Assembly: GCF_013407855.1 (NCBI RefSeq)
Contig: NZ_JACBZH010000001.1
Location: forward strand, 5,146,001-5,210,000
DNA length: 64,000 nucleotides
Reading direction: 5' to 3'
Source: Actinopolymorpha rutila
Lineage (GTDB): Bacteria > Actinomycetota > Actinomycetes > Propionibacteriales > Actinopolymorphaceae
A model generated the notes under the pieces. It saw nothing but the letters and a program-made list of their open reading frames with translations. It had not been told where the DNA came from and did not search any database. Both the position numbers and the translations under genes were made by a program. Of the stretch, positions 25,303 to 32,645 are shown piece after piece; position 1 is the first letter of the stretch, and every line of letters begins with the position of its first letter.

Positions 25303-26240
25303 CCGCCCTCGCCCAGAAGCTCGGCGAGCTCGCCCGCGTCCGGCTGGGCGTCGGTGCCGCCGGCGGCCCGGGTGGACAGCGACCCGCACCCGGCGCCCAG
25401 CGCGAGGCACTCCCCCAACTCGGCGCCGGACAGCATGCCGTGCACGAATCCCGCGTCGAAGGAGTCGCCGGCACCGGTGGTGTCGACGACATCCACCTCG
25501 TACGCCGGAACCGAGGTGTCCCCGCCGTCGCGTACCGCCAGCGCTCCGTGCTCGCCGCGCTTGACGACGACCGTCCCGCCCGGGCGCATCCGCTCGCTGA
25601 GCGCGTACGCCGCACGGAACGCCGGCAGGCCGCCGGTCAGCCCCTCCGCCTCGGCCTCGTTCACGAACACCACGTCGACGTGGGCGAGCAGCGGCAACAG
25701 GTCGGTCCAGCGTTGCGCGGGGTCCCAGTTCGGGTCGAACGACGTGCTCAGGCCCGCGGCCCGGGCGTCGTCGAAGAGCGCCGGCAGGTCCGGGCGCAGG
25801 TCACGTTGCAGGAAGACGCTGCCCACGTGCAGGTGCCGCGCCGTGTCCGGAAGCGGCGCGGGCACGTGCGCGCGCCGGGTCGTTCCGATGCTGCCCGGGG
25901 CGGTCAGCAGGGCGCGGTCGGTGCCGGTGTTGAGGATCACCGTGACGCCGGTGGGTGTGCCCGGGTCGACGACGACCGCGGAGGTGTCCACGTCGCGCTC
26001 GCCAAGGGCGTCTCGTACGACCTCGCCGAACATGTCCGCCCCGACCACGCCGACCATCGTGGTGGGGTGTCCGAGCCGGCGTACGCCACAGGCGAAGATC
26101 GCCGAGGACGACCCCAGCGTCACCCGGCACTCGTCCACGATCTGCTCGTGCTGGCCGAACGTCGGAACGGCGTCGGCGCCGGACACGATCACGTCGACGT
26201 TGAGCTCGCCGACGACGAGCACCTCGGTGGGTTCGGGCAT
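25284..26240 (-). CDS. PfkB-family carbohydrate kinase
   Basis: The 318-residue sugar kinase begins EVLVVGELNVDVIVSG. It has the substrate-loop TLGSSSAIFACGVRRLG near 42 and ends with the signature VDTTGAGDSFDAGFVHG near 252, which holds the anion hole and catalytic Asp. GSSSA replaces the GGxAxN of ribokinase, so the sugar is not ribose-like with confidence. The ATG at 26240 lies 6 nt after TACGCT, a leaderless start, and two 20-bp direct repeats lie just upstream. It is divergent from the ABC sugar operon and may phosphorylate its sugar. Confidence 0.92.
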   Translation of the reverse strand: MPEPTEVLVVGELNVDVIVSGADAVPTFGQHEQIVDECRVTLGSSSAIFACGVRRLGHPTTMVGVVGADMFGEVVRDALGERDVDTSAVVVDPGTPTGVTVILNTGTDRALLTAPGSIGTTRRAHVPAPLPDTARHLHVGSVFLQRDLRPDLPALFDDARAAGLSTSFDPNWDPAQRWTDLLPLLAHVDVVFVNEAEAEGLTGGLPAFRAAYALSERMRPGGTVVVKRGEHGALAVRDGGDTSVPAYEVDVVDTTGAGDSFDAGFVHGMLSGAELGECLALGAGCGSLSTRAAGGTDAQPDAGELAELLGEGGYGADR

Positions 26241-26246
26241 CGGCGA

Positions 26247-26252
26247 AGCGTA
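26247..26252 (-). promoter_or_regulatory. -10 box of leaderless pfkB-type gene
   Basis: TACGCT on the minus strand, 6 nt before the ATG at 26240. The -35 region falls inside the adjacent 20-bp direct repeats. Confidence 0.5.
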
Positions 26253-26256
26253 GCCG

Positions 26257-26296
26257 ACCTGCCGGAGCTCTTCGGAACCTGCCGGAGCGGGTCGGA
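26257..26296. repeat. Two 20-bp tandem direct repeats upstream of the sugar kinase
   Basis: Each unit starts ACCTGCCGGAGC and ends TCGGA (26257-26276 and 26277-26296). The unit length equals about two helical turns, and the pair covers the -35 zone of the leaderless kinase promoter. This fits a cooperative regulator site. Confidence 0.6.
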
Positions 26297-26319
26297 AGGC
26301 CGCAGGCGGACACACCGGC

Positions 26320-26348
26320 TTGACCCGGCCAGGTGAGGTGAATACGTT
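26320..26348 (+). promoter_or_regulatory. Promoter of the ABC sugar operon
   Basis: TTGACC (26320-26325) and TACGTT (26343-26348) are separated by 17 bp, a good housekeeping promoter. A start near 26355 gives a 40-nt leader to the ATG at 26395. Confidence 0.6.
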
Positions 26349-26394
26349 CCGCAGACGTCGGCAGTGATGCTCGTTCCCAGGGGCGGTTTCCCAC

Positions 26395-27732
26395 ATGTCG
26401 TTGAGCCGCAGGGGTTTCCTCACCCGCTCCGCCGCGGGCATGTCGGCGGTCGCCGCGGGTTCCGTGCTCGGCGGATGCTCCTCCGGAGCGACCACCGAGG
26501 GAACCGTCGTGTCCAAGCCGGTCGACGGCAAGCTGAACGTCACCTGGTGGAGCCACAACAACCCGAGCTTCGTCACGGCCAACACCACGATGATCAGGCG
26601 CTTCGAGGCCGAGAATCCCGGCATCCACATCGTCTACCAGTACTTCCCGTACGACGTGCTGGCCCGCAAGCTGCAGGCCGCCTACCGCGCTCGCAACGTC
26701 GCCGACATCCAGCAGATGTTCGGCACCTGGGTCACCGAGTACGCCGTCAACCAACTGCTCGACGAGGTTCCGGCGTCCCTGTCCGGCAGTGAGCCGACGT
26801 CGAGGTTCTGGCCGGCCGCGGTCGGTGCCTACACCCACAAGGGAAAGCTGTACGGCGTTCCGCACGAGTACAACCTGGAGAACGGCGGCATCCTCTACAA
26901 CCCGAAGCTGGCCAAGGAAGCAGGCATCAAGGAACCGCCCGGGACCTGGGCCGAACTCGTGCGGGCCGGCGAACGGCTGACGAAGGTCGACTCCAAGGGA
27001 CGGGCCGACCAGGTCGGGTACGCCTTCACCGGCAACGACTCCATCACGTTCACGTTCTTGTCGATGATCCTCCAACTCGGCGGCGACTTCTGGGACGCGG
27101 ACGGCGTGCACGTCGACTTCCACAGCGCGCAGGCTCGTAAAGCGTGGGTTGACGAGACCGAGCTCGTCACCAGACACAAGGTCGACAACACCACGTGGTA
27201 CACCGGCGACCCGTACACGATGTTCTTCCGCGGCCGGGCGGCGATGGCCCACCAGGGCCCGTGGGTGGTGGCGTCCGGGCACGCGGACTTCCCGAAGTTC
27301 ACCGATCTCGCCTACGTCGCCGAGCCGCCCTACGCCGGTGACACGCTCAAGTTCGCCGCCGAGTCCGGATGGGGCGAGGTGGTCAACGTCAAGGCGGATC
27401 CGCACATACGGGAGGCCGCGTGGAAGTTCGTCGGCTTCATGGCCCGCCCGGACAACGCCCGCATCTGGAACCTCACCTCCGCCACCGTCCCGGCGTTGAA
27501 GGAACTGCAGAACGACGAGCAGATGCTCGCGAAGGCGCCCTACCTCAAGGTGCCGTTCGGCGTCCTGCCGCACGGGCGGTGGGTCGGCCGGGTGCACGAC
27601 CGGGACGAGTTCTGGACCTACATCCACGACGCGTTCGTGAGCGTCGAGCTGCATCGCCAGGACCCGGTGACGGCGATCACCGAAGCGGAGAAGCAGATCA
27701 ACCTGATGATCGACGAGAAGATCGGGCCCTGA
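26395..27732 (+). CDS. ABC transporter sugar-binding lipoprotein
   Basis: The 445-residue protein starts with a Tat-type lipoprotein signal (SRRGFLTRSAAG, lipobox LGGC at residues 25-28). A family 1 extracellular binding domain follows (LNVTWWSHNNPSF near 44, then GKLYGVPHEYNLENGGILYNPKLAKEAG, quoted only for position, near 143-170). It captures a sugar or oligosaccharide outside the membrane. A promoter is seen at 26320. It is followed after 1 nt by the first permease gene; the operon continues through glycosidase, phosphatase and kinase genes but lacks an ATPase. Confidence 0.93.
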   Translation: MSLSRRGFLTRSAAGMSAVAAGSVLGGCSSGATTEGTVVSKPVDGKLNVTWWSHNNPSFVTANTTMIRRFEAENPGIHIVYQYFPYDVLARKLQAAYRARNVADIQQMFGTWVTEYAVNQLLDEVPASLSGSEPTSRFWPAAVGAYTHKGKLYGVPHEYNLENGGILYNPKLAKEAGIKEPPGTWAELVRAGERLTKVDSKGRADQVGYAFTGNDSITFTFLSMILQLGGDFWDADGVHVDFHSAQARKAWVDETELVTRHKVDNTTWYTGDPYTMFFRGRAAMAHQGPWVVASGHADFPKFTDLAYVAEPPYAGDTLKFAAESGWGEVVNVKADPHIREAAWKFVGFMARPDNARIWNLTSATVPALKELQNDEQMLAKAPYLKVPFGVLPHGRWVGRVHDRDEFWTYIHDAFVSVELHRQDPVTAITEAEKQINLMIDEKIGP

Positions 27733-27733
27733 C

Positions 27734-28669
27734 ATGGCGGCCACGACCACACCCACGCCCACGCCGACTTCCGCGTCCACGACCTCCCGACTCCCCGGGC
27801 GCAGGCGGCAACTCGCGTTCGTCTACGGCTGGCTCGCCCCCATCCTCGCGTTGTTCGCGGTCTTCTCGCTGGTCCCGATCGGCATCGCGATCTGGCTCAG
27901 CCTGCACAGGTACAACCAGCTCGCGCCGGTGTCGCCGTTCATCGGCCTGCGCAACTTCACCTACGCGTTCACCGACGACCCGGCGTTCCTCAACTCTCTC
28001 GCCGTCACCGGGAAGTACGCCGTTGTCGCCGTACCGCTGAACATCGTTCTGTCGTTGGCGGTCGCGCTCGCCCTGAACCACATCACCCGGCTACGGGCGT
28101 TGTTCCGCACGGTGTTCTTCCTGCCCGCGATCGCCTCCGCGGTGGCCGCGTCCCTTGTGTGGGTGCCGATCTACGACCCGCAGGCGGGCTGGCTCAACGC
28201 CGTCCTCAACCTCGTCGGGCTGTCCGGGAAGTCGTGGCTCGGCGACCCGGGCACCGCGCTGTGGTCGGTGATGGTCACCTCGGTGTGGCAGGACCTGGGC
28301 TTCAACGTGATCGTGTTCCTGGCCGGGCTGCAGGCGATCCCGCTGGACTTCTACGACGTGGCGAAGGTCGACGGCGCCGGTGTGATGTCCCGCTTCCGGC
28401 ACGTGACGCTTCCGCTGTTGCAGCGTACGTTCGTGTTCGTCTTCTGCCTGACCACGATCGGCTACCTGCAGGAGTTCACCCGGATCCAGGTGATGACCGC
28501 GGGCGGTCCGCTGCGGTCGAGCGAGACCGTCGTCCTGCACATCTACCAACGCGCCTTCGGTGACTTCCAACTCGGGTACGCGACCGCGATGTCGCTCATC
28601 CTGATGTTGATCATCCTCGTCATCGCGCTGGTCCAGATGCGCATCCTGCGATCCCGTTGGGAGTACTGA
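27734..28669 (+). CDS. ABC sugar transporter permease (MalF type)
   Basis: The 311-residue membrane protein has six transmembrane helices and the EAA loop YDVAKVDGAGVMSRFRHVTLP (about residues 214-234), which docks the ATPase. It follows the binding-protein gene by 1 nt, and its TGA overlaps the next ATG (TGATG). The N-terminal 20 residues are Thr/Pro-rich and low complexity. It partners with the permease downstream. Confidence 0.93.
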   Translation: MAATTTPTPTPTSASTTSRLPGRRRQLAFVYGWLAPILALFAVFSLVPIGIAIWLSLHRYNQLAPVSPFIGLRNFTYAFTDDPAFLNSLAVTGKYAVVAVPLNIVLSLAVALALNHITRLRALFRTVFFLPAIASAVAASLVWVPIYDPQAGWLNAVLNLVGLSGKSWLGDPGTALWSVMVTSVWQDLGFNVIVFLAGLQAIPLDFYDVAKVDGAGVMSRFRHVTLPLLQRTFVFVFCLTTIGYLQEFTRIQVMTAGGPLRSSETVVLHIYQRAFGDFQLGYATAMSLILMLIILVIALVQMRILRSRWEY

Positions 28670-29574
28670 TGGCGAGCCCGCTCACCAGCCGCGTCCCGGC
28701 GGCACCCACGCCCGCGACCGCGTCTGTGGCGAGCCGGGGCGGCCGGTCCCGTCGCCGTTTCGGCGGACCCGGCCAGGTCGTGCTGTACGTGGTGCTGAGC
28801 GCGGCGGCGATCGGCTTCGTCGCGCCGTTCGTGCTGATGGTGAGCAACTCGCTGAAGACCGCGCAGGAGATCATCCAGGTCCCGCCGAGCCTGCTGCCCG
28901 AACACCCGACGTTCGCGAACTTCGCGTTCGTCCTGCAGAACTCGCCGTACCTCGTGTGGTATCGCAACAGCCTGCTGGTGGCGGTGTCGGTGACCGTGCT
29001 GACGTTGTTCACGAGCTCGATCGCGGGCTACATCTTCGCGAAGTTCACCTTCCCGGGAAAGAACGTCGTCTTCGTCGTACTGCTGTCCACGATGATGATC
29101 CCGGCACCGGTCCTGCTGATCCCGAGCTACCTCGTGATGAACTTCCTGCACCTGCTCAACACTCTGTGGGCGCTGGTGGTCGGCAGCATCGTGAGCGCAT
29201 TCGGCATCTTCTTGATGCGGCAGTTCATCGCCGCGATCCCGGACGACCTGGTGGACGCGGCCCGGCTCGACGGGGCGGGCGAGTTCGCGATCTACTGGCG
29301 GGTGATCCTGCCGCTGACCGGGCCCGCGCTGGCGGCGCTCGGCATCTTCACGTTCCTCGGTTCCTGGAACGACTACCTGTGGCCGCTGATCGTGATCAAC
29401 GACCAGGACAAGATGGTCGTCCCACTGGCACTGACGTACTTCAACAGCCAGCACTCGCAGCGCTCTGACCTGGTGATGGCGGCGGCCACGATGGCGGTCG
29501 TTCCGGTCTGTGTGGTCTTCTTGTTCTTCCAGCGGCGGATCGTGAACGCGTTCGTGCTGACCGGAATCAAGTAG
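28669..29574 (+). CDS. ABC sugar transporter permease (MalG type)
   Basis: The 301-residue membrane protein has six transmembrane helices and the EAA loop DDLVDAARLDGAGEFAIYWR (about 193-212). It ends in VNAFVLTGIK, a typical MalG end. The ATG at 28669 shares one base with the previous stop. The stop TAG at 29572 lies in the first unit of a tandem array that repeats the stop four times. No msiK-like ATPase gene is nearby, so a shared ATPase encoded elsewhere is expected, as in streptomycetes. Confidence 0.93.
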   Translation: MASPLTSRVPAAPTPATASVASRGGRSRRRFGGPGQVVLYVVLSAAAIGFVAPFVLMVSNSLKTAQEIIQVPPSLLPEHPTFANFAFVLQNSPYLVWYRNSLLVAVSVTVLTLFTSSIAGYIFAKFTFPGKNVVFVVLLSTMMIPAPVLLIPSYLVMNFLHLLNTLWALVVGSIVSAFGIFLMRQFIAAIPDDLVDAARLDGAGEFAIYWRVILPLTGPALAALGIFTFLGSWNDYLWPLIVINDQDKMVVPLALTYFNSQHSQRSDLVMAAATMAVVPVCVVFLFFQRRIVNAFVLTGIK

Positions 29575-29635
29575 GCCGGTATCAAGTGAGGCTGGTATCA
29601 AGTAGACCGGAATCAAGTGAGGCTGGTGGCGTAGG
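29561..29635 (+). repeat. Four stop-containing 15-16 bp tandem units
   Basis: CCGGAATCAAGTAGG (29561, the true stop), CCGGTATCAAGTGAGG (29576), CTGGTATCAAGTAGA (29592) and CCGGAATCAAGTGAGG (29607) follow one another, then a degenerate CTGGTGGCGTAGG. Every unit carries TAG or TGA at the same place. The array fills the whole gap before the GH4 gene and includes no clear Shine-Dalgarno site other than GAGG and AGG elements. Confidence 0.85.
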
Positions 29636-29638
29636 CCG

Positions 29639-31018
29639 ATGGCGGGGATCAAGGTCGTGCTGATCGGCGCGGGCAGCACTGTGTTCACACCCGGGTTGCT
29701 CGCCGACCTCGCGGCCTCACCGGTCTTCGACGGTGCCGAGGTGCACCTGGTCGACCTCGAGGAGGACGCCGCCACCACGATGGCCCGGCTCGGCCGGCGC
29801 ATCGCCGCCGAACGCGGGGCCCGGCTCACCGTCGAGGCGCACGTCGATCGGCGGGAGGCGCTGTCGGAGGCCACGCTGGTCGCCACCACCATCGCGGTCG
29901 GCGGTGCGGACGGATGGCGCGCCGACCTGGACATCCCGCTGCGGTACGGCATCCGGCAGACGGTCGGCGACACGGTGGGCCCGGGCGGGGTGCTTCGCGC
30001 GTTCCGGCAGGTGCCCGAACTGGTGCGGATCGGCCAGGACGTGGCCGACCTCGCCCCGGACGCCTGGCTGGTCAACTACGCCAACCCGCTGACCGCCAAC
30101 GTCCGGGCGATCACCGGCTGGGCGCACCCGCGCACCATCGGCCTGTGCCACGGCACGATGCACACCCGGTCCATGCTCGCCCGCGTGCTCGGGGTGCCGC
30201 GGGAGGAGATCACCGCCGTCTTCGCCGGCCTCAACCATCTGTGCTGGCTGCTCGAACTCCGCCACGGGCGGGAGGACCTCTGTCCCCGGTTGCGTGCGCT
30301 GGTCGAGGAGGTCGCCGCGAAGGGCGACCGCGACCACCCGCTGGGCGAACCCGTGAGCCGCGACCTGCTGGAGCTCTTCGGCCTGTTCCCCGCGCCCGGC
30401 GACCGGCACGTCGCGGAGTTCTTCGGGTGGTACCTGCGCGGCGGTCCGGACGCGTCGGGCGCGTCGAGCACGTCGGGCACGTCGAGCACGTCGGGCACAC
30501 CGACCGGCGCTCTGCCCTGGGGACTGCAACCCGGCCTTGACGCCACCCGCTCCTACATCGACGAGAAGTCCGACCTGTGGGACAAGCTGCACGGGCAGGC
30601 GTCCGGTGCGGTGCCGCTGGATGCGGTGTCGGAGGGCCAGGAGGCCGAACGCCTGGTCGCGATCGCCGAAGCGCTGTTCACCGGCCGCGAGCTCGTCGAG
30701 CTTGCCGTCAACGTTCCGAACGCGGGAGCGATCGCGAACCTCCCGAGCGAGGCCGTCGTCGAGGTGCCCGCTGTCGTCGGCGCGGCCGGCGTCACCCCGC
30801 TGGCGGTGGGCGATCTCCCGCCCGCACTGGCGGCCGTACTCACCGAGCGCAGCCACCAGCAGGAACTCACCGTACGCGCGGCGATCGAGGGATCCCGGGA
30901 ATTGGCCGTGCAGGCGCTGGCGTTGGACCCACTGGTGCCGAGCCCGCAGGTGGCGAAGGCGCTGCTGCGCGACGCGATCGCCGGCCACCGCCCGCTGCTG
31001 GACTCCTTCACCGCCTGA
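29639..31018 (+). CDS. NAD-dependent glycoside hydrolase family 4
   Basis: The 459-residue GH4 enzyme has an N-terminal Rossmann loop VVLIGAGSTVF (6-16). The metal motif is Cys170-His171 in GLCHGTMHT with NHLCW near 200, and NYANPLT near 146. GH4 enzymes hydrolyse glycosides by an NAD/Mn redox-elimination route. The CHG motif places it with enzymes on unphosphorylated alpha-glycosides, possibly alpha-glucuronides; I recall that grouping but cannot verify it. A Ser/Thr/Gly insert (about 272-286) comes from five 9-bp repeats. It is in the operon of the ABC importer, so it cleaves the imported oligosaccharide inside the cell. Confidence 0.92.
   Translation: MAGIKVVLIGAGSTVFTPGLLADLAASPVFDGAEVHLVDLEEDAATTMARLGRRIAAERGARLTVEAHVDRREALSEATLVATTIAVGGADGWRADLDIPLRYGIRQTVGDTVGPGGVLRAFRQVPELVRIGQDVADLAPDAWLVNYANPLTANVRAITGWAHPRTIGLCHGTMHTRSMLARVLGVPREEITAVFAGLNHLCWLLELRHGREDLCPRLRALVEEVAAKGDRDHPLGEPVSRDLLELFGLFPAPGDRHVAEFFGWYLRGGPDASGASSTSGTSSTSGTPTGALPWGLQPGLDATRSYIDEKSDLWDKLHGQASGAVPLDAVSEGQEAERLVAIAEALFTGRELVELAVNVPNAGAIANLPSEAVVEVPAVVGAAGVTPLAVGDLPPALAAVLTERSHQQELTVRAAIEGSRELAVQALALDPLVPSPQVAKALLRDAIAGHRPLLDSFTA
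30452..30496 (+). repeat. In-gene 9-bp repeat array (five units)
   Basis: Five consecutive units of RCGTCGRGC encode an Ala/Thr-Ser-Gly/Ser linker inside the GH4 protein. The array keeps the frame and falls between the metal-binding part and the C-terminal helices. Confidence 0.8.
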
Positions 31019-31045
31019 GGAGACCTCGCTCCCAGAGGAGAAGAC

Positions 31046-31744
31046 GTGCCGCACCGCCCCGAACTCGTCGTGTTCGACGTCAACGAGACGCTGACGGACC
31101 TCTCGCCACTGCGCGACCGGCTGGAGTCGGTGGGCGCACCGCGCCACCTGCTGGACTCGTGGTTCGCCGCGACCCTGCGCGACGGGTTCGCGCTCACCAG
31201 TGTGGGTGCATACGCCGACTTCGCTGCCGTCGCCAAGTCGACCTTGCGCACCGCGTTGGCGGGATCCGGCGTGGGCCTCACCGACGAGGCGAAGCGAGAG
31301 GAAGCCGTGACGGAGATCCTCTCCGGCTTCCCCGCCCTCGACGTGCATCCCGACGTCCCGGCCGGGCTGCGCCGCCTGCACCAGGCCGGGGTTCGGCTGG
31401 TGACGCTCACGAACGGGGCGGCGGAGCTGTCGCGCGGCTCGTTCGAGCGAGCCGGTGTCCTGGACCTGTTCGAACGTCGCCTGTCGGTGAGCGAGCCCCG
31501 CCGCTGGAAGCCCGCACCCGAGCCGTACCTGTGGGCGGTTGGTGAGTGCGGCGTACCGGCCGATCGGGCCGCCCTGATCGCCGTTCATCCCTGGGACACC
31601 GACGGTGCCGCCCGGGCGGGGCTGACCAGCGCGTGGATCGACCGTTCCGGCACGCCGTTCCCCGACATCTTCCGCGCCCCCGACCTGACCGGCCCGGACC
31701 TGCCCTCCGTCGTCGAGGCGTTGCTCGCCCTCGACCCCGCCTGA
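31046..31744 (+). CDS. HAD-family hydrolase (haloacid dehalogenase type II-like)
   Basis: The 232-residue protein has all four HAD motifs: VVFDVNETL (nucleophile Asp, about residue 11), LTNGAA (about 120), RRWKPAPEPYLWA (about 152) and VHPWDTDGAARAGL (about 180, the WDxxGA form found in haloacid-dehalogenase-like members). Asn replaces the second Asp of motif 1, as in 2-haloacid dehalogenases, so C-halogen rather than phosphate chemistry is possible. GTG follows CCCAGAGGAGAAG. It lies 27 nt after the GH4 gene in the sugar operon. Confidence 0.9.
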   Translation: MPHRPELVVFDVNETLTDLSPLRDRLESVGAPRHLLDSWFAATLRDGFALTSVGAYADFAAVAKSTLRTALAGSGVGLTDEAKREEAVTEILSGFPALDVHPDVPAGLRRLHQAGVRLVTLTNGAAELSRGSFERAGVLDLFERRLSVSEPRRWKPAPEPYLWAVGECGVPADRAALIAVHPWDTDGAARAGLTSAWIDRSGTPFPDIFRAPDLTGPDLPSVVEALLALDPA

Positions 31745-31750
31745 TCCGCC

Positions 31751-32644
31751 GTGGAAGCTTCCGAGGTCCGGCGCGCGGTCGACGCCGCCGAAGCAACCGC
31801 GTCCGGGCTCGGCCTCGAGGTCCGCGATGCGGTCGTCGTCCACAACTCGGACCGCATCGCCGTACGCCTGACTCCCTGCGAGGTCCTTGCTCGGGTCGCA
31901 CCGGCGTCGGCGTCATGGCAGGCGGGCATGGAGTTCGAGGTGGAGGTCGCTCGCCGTCTCGCCGAAACCGACAGCCCGTTCGGTGAACTCGAGCCTCGGG
32001 TGGAGCCGGCCGTCCACGTGCGTGACGGCTTCACCATCACGCTGTGGACATACCACGAGCCCGTCGTCGTCGACCGGCGGGCCGACGTGTCGTCCGCGCA
32101 GCTCGGCATGTCCTCAGACGTCGTGCCGGCGGACTATGCGGACGCACTTGTCAGGTTCCATGCCGGCCTGCGCCAGATCGACGTGGACGCGCCACACACC
32201 ACCGCTCGAGTCGCCGGCTGGGTACACGGCATTGACAACCCGGAGTTGACGCCGGACCTTCGCGATCCCGACCGCGAACTCCTCAGCGACACATTCGGGC
32301 GCGTGAGCGCGGCGATCGGTGGCTGGGGTTGCGAGGAGCAGTTGTTGCACGGTGAGCCGCACCCGGGAAACCTGCTCAGCACCAGTCGGGGCCCGCTGTT
32401 CATAGACGTCGGTACGTGCCAGCGCGGGCCGATCGAATACGACCTCGCCTACGTGCCCGAAGAGGTTGCAGAGCACTACCCTGGGGCCGACCAGGACCTC
32501 GTTCACCAGTTCCGCATCCTCATGTGGGCTGGGGTCGCGACGATGCGCTGGGGCCGGGACGATCAGTACCCGGACCGGGACCACTGGCGAGTCGAGGCAC
32601 TCGACCAGCTGCGAGCAGCACTGGGCCGCTGCGGACCGGATTGA
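31751..32644 (+). CDS. Aminoglycoside phosphotransferase-family kinase-like protein
   Basis: The 297-residue protein has the APH catalytic loop LLHGEPHPGNLL (about 198-209) with Glu where Asp is usual (HGE for HGD), then LFIDVGTCQRGPIEYDLAYV (about 216). It lacks a clear Gly-rich N-lobe loop. The GTG start lies 6 nt after the HAD stop, so it ends the ABC operon. Its stop is separated by one base from the stop of the converging HNH gene. HGE instead of HGD may reduce activity or reflect a subfamily; the substrate is unknown. Confidence 0.85.
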   Translation: MEASEVRRAVDAAEATASGLGLEVRDAVVVHNSDRIAVRLTPCEVLARVAPASASWQAGMEFEVEVARRLAETDSPFGELEPRVEPAVHVRDGFTITLWTYHEPVVVDRRADVSSAQLGMSSDVVPADYADALVRFHAGLRQIDVDAPHTTARVAGWVHGIDNPELTPDLRDPDRELLSDTFGRVSAAIGGWGCEEQLLHGEPHPGNLLSTSRGPLFIDVGTCQRGPIEYDLAYVPEEVAEHYPGADQDLVHQFRILMWAGVATMRWGRDDQYPDRDHWRVEALDQLRAALGRCGPD

Positions 32645-32645
32645 G

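Noticed and set aside
29717-31843. 708-codon open frame on the minus strand
   Set aside because: It is antisense to GH4 and HAD genes that carry full catalytic motifs; its repeat-rich Arg stretch comes from the 9-bp array.
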